From Gonocerus acuteangulatus (lineage: Eukaryota > Arthropoda > Insecta > Hemiptera > Coreidae): 64,000 bases of DNA. The stretch's first letter is position 1; the number at the start of each line of letters is the position of its first letter. The notes under the pieces were generated by a model that worked only from the letters and a program-made list of their open reading frames with translations, searched no databases and had not been told where the DNA came from. The DNA is taken from NCBI GenBank assembly GCA_946811695.1, contig OX328124.1, forward strand, positions 99,687,717 through 99,751,716, in the 5' to 3' direction. The position numbers and the translations under genes were made by a program. Shown here one piece after another: positions 22,254 through 32,795 of this stretch.

Positions 22254-22559
22254 TTATGTCGGTGGACTGTAAAATGTCTCGATCCAAGGTTTTCTGCTAG
22301 CTCTTCGAGTGTTGCAACAGTATTTTCTTCTGCAGCATCCTGCAGGAGTCTCTTGAAGCTCTGTTGGTCGAACTGCACAAGGCTCGTCTTCAAGCTTGCG
22401 GGTTCCCGTCAAACCACCACTGCACTGAGCGGCTGCACTAATGACAGTTTTTCCATATATTTTTACGAGTTTTCGATAAGTCGAAGCAGCATTTTCTCCT
22501 TTATCTTCTTGGTAGATCCATTTCAAATGAAATTTCAGCACAGAATAAACAAGTTTCAC
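22254..22559 (-). pseudogene. Mariner-type transposase N-terminal remnant
   Basis: The minus-strand frame reads ENAASTYRKLVKIYGKTVISAAAQ and then RKLEDEPCAVRPTELQ. This aligns by eye with the mariner HTH region (GENAAETARKI..IYG...S..T.QRWF, then LEDEPRSGRPTEL). The second HTH and the catalytic domain are not recognisable downstream. Confidence 0.6.
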
Positions 22560-23094
22560 GAATCATAACATGATAAATAGAAGTGCATTTAATGTTATAA
22601 TTACCAAAAATTGTAAACAAAAATAAATTGAAAACAACAGACAGAGCATAAACAGACAGAATATTGAAAACCGACATTACTTATGGAATGACCAGACATT
22701 TTTCTATTTTACTCTATAATCTTCTTCGGATAGCTACTAGTTCTAGGTCTGAATAATATTGGATTGAGTGTGGACTACCAAAGGAAATGCAGTAGTCGGC
22801 CATACATTACTCAATTTATGATCTGAAGTCATAAAGGCTGTAACGTACTTGACTGAAATGACAGGAGTCAGCCCGGGCAGAGTAAAATATTGAAGATTGA
22901 AGTTTTCGTACAGATAAACCTAGCAAAACATTCGAGTACCTCTCAACTTTAAAACAACTTATAAATTGTATTCCGAATATTATACAACTAAGTTACATAG
23001 AGATTTCAGATTATGGGCAAGAACACCTTTGAATTTAATATTGATTTTGTTGTAATGGTTCGTAATTCTTCTAAGAATTCAGCACAAACAAAAT
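22560..23094. other. Unassigned stretch
   Basis: No feature recognised. Confidence 0.4.
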
Positions 23095-23281
23095 CATGGG
23101 CGTATATTAGGGAGGGCTTAGGGCACCTGCCCCTCCGAAATTTTGTTTCAATCGGTAAAATTAAATAAGACTACTTAGTTCATAAAGCAAATTTTATTTT
23201 TTAAGTTCTAAATTGTTAGTATTCCATATCCCGGAAATGGTAACAGCCCCCCCCCCCGAAATTATTTCCCATACGCCCATG
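23095..23281. mobile_element. Short MITE with CATGGGCGTAT ends
   Basis: 187 bp with perfect 11-bp terminal inverted repeats CATGGGCGTAT and ATACGCCCATG. A second copy, split by the LINE nest, is at 37339-37460 and about 46936-47073. No ORF. Confidence 0.8.
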
Positions 23282-23637
23282 GTCCAAATAGAAAAATAAT
23301 TAATAATCAGAGAATATTTAGACCCAGAACTCCTCGATGAATGGCTTATAGATATATAAAAATAATTTCTTGAAAAATATAAATATTCCGTTCGAAAGGT
23401 AACCTTATCCTATAAATATATATTTATTTATACATTACATTAGTATGAACGAGACAAGGTTAATTAATCGCAGAAAACATTGGAAAAAAAATGTTCTAAT
23501 ACAATATTCATTGAAGACAGAAAAGTTAAAAACTACGTCGAGGCAGAAAAGGCATTAAGTAAATATAATTATATAATTACAATATTTGTAGATTTTAAAG
23601 TGCTTACATATATATTTATTTTTATAGGATATAAGTA
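23282..23637. other. Unassigned stretch
   Basis: AT-rich, no feature. Confidence 0.4.

Positions 23638-23701
<64 letters not shown>
23638..23701. repeat. (TA)n microsatellite
   Basis: About 32 uninterrupted TA units. Confidence 0.95.
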
Positions 23702-23704
<3 letters not shown>

Positions 23705-24489
23705 GCTATTAATAGAGATAAAAATAAAATAAATTAACAAAAAAAAAATATGACTGTCAAACATATCGACTGTAGACAACTCAGCAACTTGACAATTCCC
23801 CAAGACTTACATGACTTCCTAACATAGGGTAGCCAATACATAGAAATACTTATTACTCATCTCAAAACAATAAACTATTATTTTAAGATATAATTATATG
23901 TATTCTTTTAGGAATGTTTTTTTCTGTCATTATTGTAGATCACCATTGTTGTTGCTGTATGTTTTGTTTTTTCTTAAACAATCTTTTTTCTATCCTTTTC
24001 TTGTGTTTTATTTGATTTAAGTATTATCCTTTTTAATATTACGACCTGACTACTATTTTATTGGACATTGATTCTGCTTTTCTGATGAGTCAATCCCCTC
24101 CGGCGCGAAACTCATAATAAATGTAAAAAAATCAATACATAAAATAATATTTTTCTAATTGTTCCAACGTAACTATACAGTAATATTTGAATTAATTTTT
24201 TATCCAAAAGTGTTTTAAAATGTTTCAGAGATGTAATTAGTGAAATAAACCCGTCCTTCTCGTTAGATGTTCTGAAAGGGTGTCTAACTGGTGTCGCTGG
24301 TATACTTGCCAAAGGGTGTCGATGTGACGAAATAAATCATTCTATATACTCAAAGAAATCCTGAACAAAAAAATGTATTTAACGGATTACTTGAATTTCT
24401 CTATCGGTGATATTATTTTAAAACCCGTCAGAATATTTTAACAATAAGTTAAACCATCATTTTAGCAGTTTCCGAAGGAAAGGGGTTAT
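23702..24489. other. Unassigned stretch
   Basis: AT-rich. It includes the CTGATGA...GAAAC motif at 24082-24111 described in the findings. Confidence 0.4.
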
Positions 24490-25466
24490 AGAAAATACAC
24501 CCATGAAAGAATTGTTGAAACCATTCTTCAAATCTTCATCAGTCCCTTCTAGGAAGATATCGGAAATCGTGTTTTGTTTTGGTTTTTTTTTTCATCGCGA
24601 AATTTGGCCCATTGCATTACCATAGCGAAAAATTTAACGAGTTCGTTAACGAGCAAAATCGGTTCATCTGGAGGGGGTTTAGCCACACTCAAATTACTGA
24701 TTTGCCAATAACTGCCGTAGCGTTTGTCATATTGCAAGTCAGTATTCGTTGTGGTCTCCGAATGAGAAAAATGTGTTAAAAAAATTTAAATTGGTTCATT
24801 AGGGGGGCAATTACCTATCGTAATTGCTTTTGTATTATAACAAAACTCGGTATACGTATGGTTATCTAAAGAGAAAGAAATGTTGTAAAAATGAACTAAA
24901 TCCTTCCATTGCAGAGGGAGGGGTACAATTGAATTAAGCGCTAAACGTATATTCGCAAGGCAACCACGGGGGGGGGGCGCTGACCAGGTGTTTCCACTTT
25001 CTGCGTGGTTACTATTTAATACGGGTTGTTTCTTACTACATGTGGACAGTTCATTATTTATTAACATTTTTAAACAAAAATGTGACGTTTTTGTATACTA
25101 ATGAAGTAGTGTAGTCCTCGCATAAACGATGCTCCAAATGAAAATTATTTAAAAAATTAACAATTGACTTAGGTGTTCGGTTTATTATGAAGTTGGGAAT
25201 ACTTAGTATCATGTTCAAATTGACTTCAGCCACCATAGTGGGGCATTTGTTGTTACTACCACTAGGAGTGATGAACATGGGCGCTTCTGCTGTTCATTGA
25301 ATCAGCTCATAATTGAAAATATAAAAGAGCACAACTATTCATGATTTTATATATCTCCATATATATATATATGATATTTTAAGAAAATTATTCAGGAATG
25401 CACTGTACATTACTCACCATCTGGAGAATGTGTACTATGCATCTCCTGCCTGACGGCCTTTTTGAT
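24490..25466 (+). repeat. Diverged full-span family A copy
   Basis: Starts CATGAAAGAATTGTTGAAACC, has ACGAGTTCGTTAAC and several G-run/GTTTA units, and ends CTATGCATCTCCTGCCTGACGGCC. The order matches copy 1, with strong divergence. Confidence 0.7.
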
Positions 25467-25524
25467 GTGAGTATAGACCTTGTCTGATTCTCTGAAACAC
25501 CTAATCTGCTGTTACATACATATA

Positions 25525-27040
25525 CAGTGGGTCAACAAATTATTCATACACTTAATTTATTGGCTGTAATTGATTTTGTTCTTTTTTTTAACACAAAATA
25601 TCAACAGATAGTTATAACAGAGGGCATTTGACATTCATTTTATAAAGCACTGAAATGTAATACCTCATAAAATTAAGTCAGCAGGAAAATTTTAAAATTT
25701 TATAAGCAAAATAATTATTCATACACCTATTAAACGAAAAAAAAAAGATACTACAAAAACATTTTCTGTACTTTAACCCCCTTCCCCTCTGTTACTAGAA
25801 TACCCTTTCTCATTCATGATAGCTTGAAGTCTCCTGGGCATTGTTTCTACGCGTTCGTTATTCTCCTGAGAGTCGATTTCTGCCCAAGTTTTCTGAAGAT
25901 TATAAATTAACTCATTCCCTAAATAACATGAACTTTTTGAAATGTTTAACTTTAATAATGCCCATAAATGTTCTAAAGTGTTATGGTCTGATGATTGAGG
26001 GGGTGTTAGCAGCATTTCGCAAACATTGTACAGCAGCCATTCTGTTTTTTCTCGGCATTCTTGAGGTCACTAACCCGCTGGAACAAATAGGTGCTGTCTA
26101 TTCCTACCTTACGCACATTTTTTTTTTTTTTTTTTTTTTTAATTTACCTCGCAACACATTCAAATAGTTCTGCAACCTACTTGCGCTCATGCAACCTCAA
26201 ACCATGACATTACCCCTGCCTTGCTTTATAATAGGTTAGGGATGTTTTGCTTCGAAAGCTCTGCTCTTTTGCCTCAACAAAAAATCTGTGTTCGAGGAAT
26301 TTGTAAACATTGAACTTCCTTTTGTCCGAAAATATATAATATAATAATTTATTTATGAGCACCCCGCATTGACAGCGTTTCACCCTTGTCCGAAAATAAC
26401 ACATTCTTCCAAAATGAAAGCGTTTTTTTTTTTTTTTTTTAAATTTTTTAAAAAAAAATTTTTTAATTTTTTAAATCTATAAAAGTTATTTGATCACACA
26501 CTCACCGAACGTTTTCTGCCCGTGTGTTTTTTATTGTCCACAGATGAGGTTTTAAACTTTTATATTATATATTGCTTGGACACTTAATACAATTCCAGCT
26601 TTCATACGGAGCATTGGTAACTCAGTCATCGATTTAAAAGTTTAACGATTTCATGCTTAAGATAGGAACTCGGTACCTTAGATTTGCGACCTATTTAACT
26701 AGAATTATCTTAGAATATTGAGGTTTTAAATGTTTCCCATGTTGAGATAACACGTTTTGTTTCATAAGAAATAAATAATTAATGGTATTAAGTTGAAACA
26801 TTGGCCCATGAAACAATGTTAGAGTTATCATTATGCCTAATTTAAGTGTATGAATAATTTTTTTGCACGCCAAAGTTTCTTTTTTTGTTATTAATAGAAT
26901 TGAGCGTGTTTCTAATTTTTGCTTTTGTGTCAAAATAATGGGAAATGTTATTTGTTATTATAGGCAGTTTGTTTAGGTTAAAAAAATAAAATAAAATATT
27001 AAAAATATATTAAGTGTATGAATATTTTTTTGACCCACTG
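25525..27040 (-). mobile_element. Tc1/mariner element, inactive
   Basis: A 1,516-bp unit flanked by TA on both sides, with 32-bp terminal inverted repeats CAGTGGGTCAAC.AA...CATACACTTAAT and a second internal inverted pair (25705-25733 and 26838-26866: GCAAAAtAATTATTCATACAC). This gives an IR/DR-like layout with about 175-180 bp per end. The transposase on the minus strand is decayed. Confidence 0.88.
25773..26404 (-). pseudogene. Tc1-type transposase relic
   Basis: Upstream piece (26404-26210): FSDKRKFNVYKFLEHRFFVE and KTSLTYYKARQG, which contains the first catalytic Asp in FSD. The frame then breaks, and a 22-bp poly(T) run (26119-26140) interrupts it. The region normally reading QQDNDPKH is damaged. 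The last piece (26015-25773) reads LLTPPQSSDHNTLEHLWALL and ends with METMPRRLQAIMNEKG-like sequence, the standard Tc1 C-terminus, including the third acidic position region SSDHNTLEHLW. It is not functional. Confidence 0.85.
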
Positions 27041-27042
27041 TA

Positions 27043-27062
27043 TGTGTGTGTGTGTGTGTGTG
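27043..27062. repeat. (TG)n microsatellite
   Basis: TG repeats directly at the 3' edge of the Tc1 element. Confidence 0.9.
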
Positions 27063-27120
27063 TATGTGCGTGTTTGTGCTTGTTTATCGCGTTTTGAAGA
27101 TGTTTCTTACTTCTGTGGTT

Positions 27121-27182
27121 ACACTCATGAATGTATTTTTGAAAAATGTCTACAAATCTTCATCGATCTTCTTAATAGAAAA

Positions 27183-27230
<48 letters not shown>

Positions 27231-27400
27231 AGTATACAGTGGCCACAATTTTATTTTTTGCTACGAAACTTGGTATAAAGCATTCCAATAACAAACGATT
27301 ACACGAGACTTTATTAACCAGGAAAATCTGTCATTCTGAAATGGGGGGAGGGTAATTCCGCGAATACAAATTTGCCCCATATGGACGGATTTTTTGTAAC
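27121..27400 (+). repeat. Diverged family A, 5' part
   Basis: CTCATGAATGTATTTTTGAAAAATGTC, a (TA)n tract (27187-27226), then GCTACGAAACTTGGTATAAAGCATTC, as in the other family A copies. Truncated after one G-run unit. Confidence 0.7.
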
Positions 27401-28759
27401 ATTGCAAAGAATCTCGTTCTAAGTATTGTTATACAGAAGTGTCAACACCACCTTCAACGGGGTTCCCTTAGCGAATGGACTGTAGAATTGATATTTCTTG
27501 CAGGTATAAGTATAACTTTTGAAAAACCGACCCCGTGGTTTTCGAATAATATACTTTTTAATGGAATTATAATGTGCGAGCTTCAAGTATATCTCTCAGA
27601 GAAAAGTGCATTGTTCAGATTCATTAAAAAAATGTTTTAGCTCCACTGTGGACTGTCAGGGACAGAACATTTTTTTTTTTTTTTTATTCAATTTACCTGT
27701 ATTTAAAAATAAATAAATAAAACGCTTCCTTAACAGGACTGGGAGCGCTAGAGGCAGAGACTGTGTAGGTGTAAGATTCTGTAACAGAGAGATTGTCTGG
27801 TCAGTAATATGCTCCGACCACTTGAGTTGATATGCATTAAAGGCTGGATTGACTTGGCACCGAAGGTCTGTCACTTTAAGTTGAAGTCCTGGAAGTCGCC
27901 TCCTAAGACCCCTATGTTCAGTTCGACTTATTTACATCATTTTTTTGGCTTCAGAAGTGACTTATTATGGTGAAATTTACACATAATGGCTATATATTAA
28001 GATAAGACTATAGATTAAGAGGGTTGACTGTATATTAAGATCATTATAATTATTTTAGATAATATGTCATCCAATTTGTTGGAATTATCCTGTTTTACTG
28101 CATTGTTAATTGTTTTGTTTATCTCTTTTTTTTCTATTTTTGATGGAGTCGAGTAGTATTGAGCTGGTGAATAGGGAGGGTAGAGGAGGGGAGCAGGAAA
28201 GGCTGCAGGGGAGTTTGGCTTGATCCCTAAATTTGCATGTAGTTGAAAAATAAAGCAAGAAAGTATTTTAAAAGAGATGATTACAGCGGTGGGGTGATAG
28301 CCAGAAGGCAAATCTGCCCCCGCTCTGGCTCTCAGTCAGTCTCTTCCTTATTCCATACTTAAACTCAACAGTCTCGACGCTTTCTTATTTATGGATTATT
28401 TTTAGTGTTTATTGCTGGAGATTATCAAATACTATACCAGTAAAGACAATTATTGCATGTCGCATAAATGTACTCAATACTCCTTGTACTATCTCAATCT
28501 CCCTGGTGCCTTAAAACGTGGAACGGATTAGCCACGATCCATCTCTAAAAATGGCTCTAGGTTGTATACCCTAGGCCATTCTTTTCGCTTCGGGCACATT
28601 TTTACTAAACACATTGCATTGAGTATACTTGTCGTACTTAATACAATACTTCAATATTTGCAGAACATAACTATTTCTAACGTAATCCGGAAGATGACCG
28701 TGGAGATTAACGAGGGTGTAAAAATTCAGAGTTAAGTCTTGACCGTAGATAAAACAAAA
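27401..28759. other. Unassigned stretch
   Basis: No gene supported. Poly(T) at 27670-27686. Confidence 0.4.

Positions 28760-28805
<46 letters not shown>
28760..28805. repeat. (TA)n microsatellite
   Basis: About 22 TA units directly 5' of SINE SB. Confidence 0.95.
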
Positions 28806-28808
<3 letters not shown>

Positions 28809-29151
28809 GGCGAGGTTAGCTCAGTGGTAGAGCACTCGACTAATGAACTGGAGGACCAGGTTCAAAACCCGAGCGCGCACTAAAGATTTTTTCTTCTAGT
28901 GCTGCCGTTCGAGGGTTGGATTTGGGGTCCCAGATCGTCCCTAGGCTCACCCAGCCTTTAATTAATTTAATTAATAATGGGTACCTTGGGTGCTAATGAC
29001 TGTAGCAGTCGAAGCAGCCAAGGGGAAAATCAGGCGGCCGGAGCATAGTATTGACCACACTATCTCCCTAGCGTGCCGTATGGTCAAGAATCAGATACCT
29101 CTACAGTATCTGCCCCCAGTATCTGGGCCCTTGGGGCCTGTTACGGGACTG

Positions 29152-29155
<4 letters not shown>
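28806..29155 (+). mobile_element. SINE family SB, full-length
   Basis: A tRNA-like head with box A TAGCTCAGTGG (28817-28827) and box B GGTTCAAAACC (28859-28869), then an approximately 280-bp body (GGGTTGGATTTGGGGTCCCAG, GTGCCGTATGGTCAAGAATCAG, ACCTCTACAGTATCT) ending GTTACGGGACTGATT and a (TA)n tail. Two truncated copies (20708-20812 and 48763-48947) share the body and the (TA)n tail. Its head differs from family SA. Confidence 0.82.

Positions 29156-29218
<63 letters not shown>
29156..29218. repeat. (TA)n tail of SINE SB
   Basis: About 31 TA units between the SINE and the Ginger-like element. Confidence 0.9.
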
Positions 29219-29221
<3 letters not shown>

Positions 29222-29224
29222 ATA

Positions 29225-30083
29225 TGTTACCGGCAATGAATATAATTAGGCATTCTATAGAATGCCTAAATCCAGCCGGCAATGTATGAAATAAAGCTTA
29301 TTTCATACTTTGCCTAGGCATTCTATAGAATGCCTACTGTGCTTTAGGCAAAGTATGAAATAAAGGATTTATAGCTTGTAGGAGTAACTACCGGTGGTGC
29401 GATTACGGATTTATATCCATGAACATCGCGTCTGATGAGGTCTAGGAGAATCAGAAGAATGCCTAGGACGACTTTTGGGCATGCGTGCTATGCGTTTCCG
29501 CTCGCTCAAGAAGATATCAAAACCCTAGTTAATCCAATTCGCAGCACTAGGGTTTTGATATCTTCTTGAGCGAGCGAAAACCCTAGCACGTATGCCCAAA
29601 AGCGACAGCTTACGACAGGACAGCTACGACAGGTGAGTCTAAATTTCAATTATACTTCTTCATTAAGGATTATTGCTTATGCACAAATACGCTGTTTACG
29701 CCGTCTTTTATAGCCCCCATAACAGTGAACTTTAGTGCTTAATAACTTCTTTCCTAGTTGAGAGCAACTTTTTTTTTTTTTTTAATGGTTTCGTGTTTAG
29801 TGTACCAAAATACGTTATAGTACAAACTTTGAAGAAAATCGGTGCTGAGGACGATTTATTTTTATTTTAGTGATTTGCATTGATTCTGAACACTCAAATT
29901 CAACCTGTTGTCATTTCTTTCAAGTATCTAAGTAAAGTTTATGTAGTATACTCAAAACCTTTTTAATTGTATACAATGCCAAATAAGCAACAGGCATTCT
30001 ATAGAATACCTAGGCAATGTGTATAATACGATGTACATTCTACACTTTGCCTAAACCACTCAGGGATTCTATGCTTTGCCGGT

Positions 30084-30087
<4 letters not shown>
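29225..30087. mobile_element. Ginger-like non-autonomous DNA element
   Basis: 863 bp with 12-bp perfect terminal inverted repeats TGTTACCGGCAA and TTGCCGGTAACA, set in (TA)n on both sides. Inside are three copies of an 18-bp palindrome GGCATTCTATAGAATGCC (29249-29266, 29317-29334 and, with one change, 29993-30010), several GTATGAAATAAA inverted motifs, and a large central hairpin (29472-29603). There is no ORF. TGT...ACA termini are known for Ginger and other integrase-type cut-and-paste elements, hence the tentative label. A clear target duplication is not visible. Confidence 0.6.
29472..29603. repeat. Large hairpin inside the Ginger-like element
   Basis: The inner arms are 29500-29529 and 29546-29575, 30 bp and perfectly complementary (GCTCGCTCAAGAAG...CCCTAGT), with a 16-nt loop. 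Outer arms (CTTTTGGGCATGCGTGCTA and TAGCACGTATGCCCAAAAG) extend the stem with one mismatch and an asymmetric internal loop. Confidence 0.92.

Positions 30088-30170
<83 letters not shown>
30088..30170. repeat. (TA)n microsatellite
   Basis: About 41 TA units directly at the right end of the Ginger-like element. Confidence 0.95.
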
Positions 30171-30172
<2 letters not shown>

Positions 30173-30251
30173 CGCTAACCAGAGGTGCAGATGAGAAATG
30201 TACACATTTCAGACCACATCAATCTCGAAAATATCGGTGTCTCAACTTTAT

Positions 30252-30252
<1 letters not shown>
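30171..30252 (+). repeat. Repeat C, copy 1
   Basis: About 80 bp, ACGCTAACCAGAGGTGCAG to CTCAACTTTATTA, flanked by (TA)n. It is about 90% identical to the inverted copy at 35217-35305. Both keep the same open frame (LTRGADEKCT.FRPHQSRKYR.LNFI). Unknown origin. Confidence 0.75.

Positions 30253-30316
<64 letters not shown>
30253..30316. repeat. (TA)n microsatellite
   Basis: TA units with one TGTA interruption. Confidence 0.95.
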
Positions 30317-30320
<4 letters not shown>

Positions 30321-30448
30321 CAGCTGTTTGTCTGTCTCCCAAAAACAAGTACCGATTGCCCTATTAAAAACTTTTGTAAGCAAAATCAGGTTTGCTATTA
30401 TGTATCATATACTAGTTTTCCAGAAAAATGGTAAGCAAACTCGCTTTT

Positions 30449-30572
30449 TTAGCACTTTCCTCCGAAGGAAAGTAGCTATTGAGGTTGGACTCATGACGGA
30501 ATTTTTGAAAAATGTCTTCAAATCTTTATCGATCCTACTTAGTAGACACCGAAAATGACCCCCGTTAAAATT

Positions 30573-30624
<52 letters not shown>

Positions 30625-30636
30625 TATATGCATATA

Positions 30637-30668
<32 letters not shown>

Positions 30669-30683
30669 AATTTTAACGGGGGT

Positions 30684-30757
<74 letters not shown>

Positions 30758-31662
30758 CTGTTAACACGATAGCGGCCAGAGTTTTTGTTTTTTCGTCACG
30801 AATCTTGGTATATAGCATTAAATTAGCAAACGATTGAACGAGTTCGTTAACCACCAAAGTCGGTCCACCGGAATGGGGGGTTTACCCCGAATCCAAAACA
30901 CTAATTTGACTATTTCAGCCGTAATATTTGTTATATTTCAACGAAACTTGGTATTCGTAGTGGTAATATAGAGAGAAAGGTGAGATATAAAAATAAACTA
31001 AATCGGTTAATTAGAAGGGGGGGTTTACTCCGGACCCACAATACCAATTCGCCACTACCAGCCGTGATTTTTGGTATATTTCGACGAAACTCGGTATTCG
31101 TAGTGGTAATCTACAGGTAAATATGTGTTGTAAAAATAAACTAAATCGGTTCATTAGAAGGGGGGGTTTACTCCGGACCCAAATTCCTAATATACTCATA
31201 CCGGTCGTAATTTCTGCTGTATTGTAACGAAACGCGGTATATGTCGTGGGTAACTCATGAGAAAGAAGTGTTATAAAAATGAGCTGAATCGGTCAATCGG
31301 AAAGCGGGGGTTTAATTTGTAATATATTTCAATAGAAAATCCCGCCAGACGTAGGTTCACAAAGCCGCCGCAAGGAGCGCTTTCTACCAATAGAGTGACT
31401 GGATCCTGTTCCTGCGTTAGATCAAAATACGATAATATGAGGTTTTTTGTATTTATTACGTAGAGTAATAGGTACCATGTGTAAACATAACTCTGGAAGC
31501 AAATTAATAATGGATCAGTTACTCATTACAAATTTAAAAGAGAACTATTAATGTTTTTATTTTATTTATGTAGGATATTTTAAGCAAATTGTCCTGGAAA
31601 GCAGTCTACACTACCCAAATTCTGAGGAAAGTGGTTAGTTATGCAGCTCCTGCGTGACGGAC
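30449..31662 (+). mobile_element. Family A repeat, copy 2 (complete)
   Basis: Starts with the hairpin-forming terminus TTAGCACTTTCCTCCGAAGG, then TCATGACGGAATTTTTG, TA tracts (30575-30745) that here include an extra inverted TTTTAACGGGGGTC, tandem G-run units near 30880, 31023, 31166 and 31310 (period about 143 bp), and the tail ending TGCGTGACGGAC. The tail ORF seen in copies 1 and 3 is disturbed here. Confidence 0.85.
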
Positions 31663-32439
31663 TTTTATTCAGTAAACATAGATACGCCCTTCTATCCTAA
31701 TCTATCTCCCATGTTAAAAAATGAATCTTTGAAGCTCAATATCTAGAAAACGAGCTTAGAGGGTCCTATGTCTTAACAATGCATAAAGGACACTTTAGTT
31801 AACATGTAGGCAAATTTCTAAGAAAATAGTTCGAAATTGAAGGTCTAATTAATTTATTTTAGGACATTTATTTAATTTATATCAATTCGTATATTGCTCG
31901 AATCAAAGATGGATGGGGAGTTTTTTTAAGGGATTAGTTAAGGATTGCATCAGTTCAAGAATCACCTCAGAAGGTCTTGTGTCGATTATTGTATAGGAAC
32001 GCAAAGATGTTTTGCGTCTGATAACATAATCAATACTTAAATATAAGCAAAAACGCATAATTTTGAGAAATATTTAAAGGGCTGTAACTTGCCTCCAGAT
32101 GGACCAATCGACTTCTTTGAGGTCTCAAACAATTTGTATTTTAAGCTCTAAAAAAATAGTCGTTTATTTTGAATATTGACTTGAATAAAAGGATTATAGT
32201 GTAAAATATCCTGAATTTTGAGTATTGGGGGGTTACGCTTAAACAAAAAGGTTCAGGGTTTTTTCTGACCCCGGATTCGAATTCAGTGACCCCAAAAACG
32301 TGTAGTAAACATGGTCTGCTCTCTGGGTCTGAACTTTTTTTGTGTGTGTGTACAGAAACACAGAAAGAGAATATAAGCACCATACAAGAAGAGCTGGGCA
32401 ACATTCATTTATCCGGGCAAAAGCATTAGAATAAGCAAA
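31663..32439. other. Unassigned stretch
   Basis: AT-rich, no feature. Confidence 0.4.
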
Positions 32440-32795
32440 CAGCTCCCCAGAGGAATGAAAATCTTGAGACAGAAGGAGCAGGGTTTAAATATTTAGGTGC
32501 CTTGTTGAAGGTAAGTGGCTGTTAACATTAAGGGATAGCATAGACTAGGAGCAGCTCACTGAAACGACGAAGAGGTTTTCTGCGCAGGAGAGAGGGTTCT
32601 AAGAAGTTCACGATTTCAGTTTTAAAGTCAATATTCCTAACGATACTGTCCTACAACTGGGGCCCATGGACACACACTCCAACATACAGAAGTCAGATCC
32701 AAGGAATGAAGATGCGATACCTGAGAAAAGTCGAAGGGTACACAAGGAGAGAATGAGGATCCGAAACACATCTATCAGGGCAAACTGCAGGTAGA
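32440..32795 (+). pseudogene. LINE RT C-terminal remnant
   Basis: Broken frames reading GFKYLGALLKVSG, then VLKSIFLTILSYNWGPW, then QIQGMKMRYLRKVEGYTRRE. This is the order FKYLG / ILYGSETW / QAMEMRFLRKIEGxTRRDRIRN of RTE-type reverse transcriptases. Several stops and shifts. Independent of the remnant at 21230. Confidence 0.6.

Noticed and set aside
28808..28880. Functional tRNA gene
   Set aside because: Boxes A and B are present, but the acceptor stem does not close and an SB SINE body follows. The same holds for 1350-1424 and 48590-48663.
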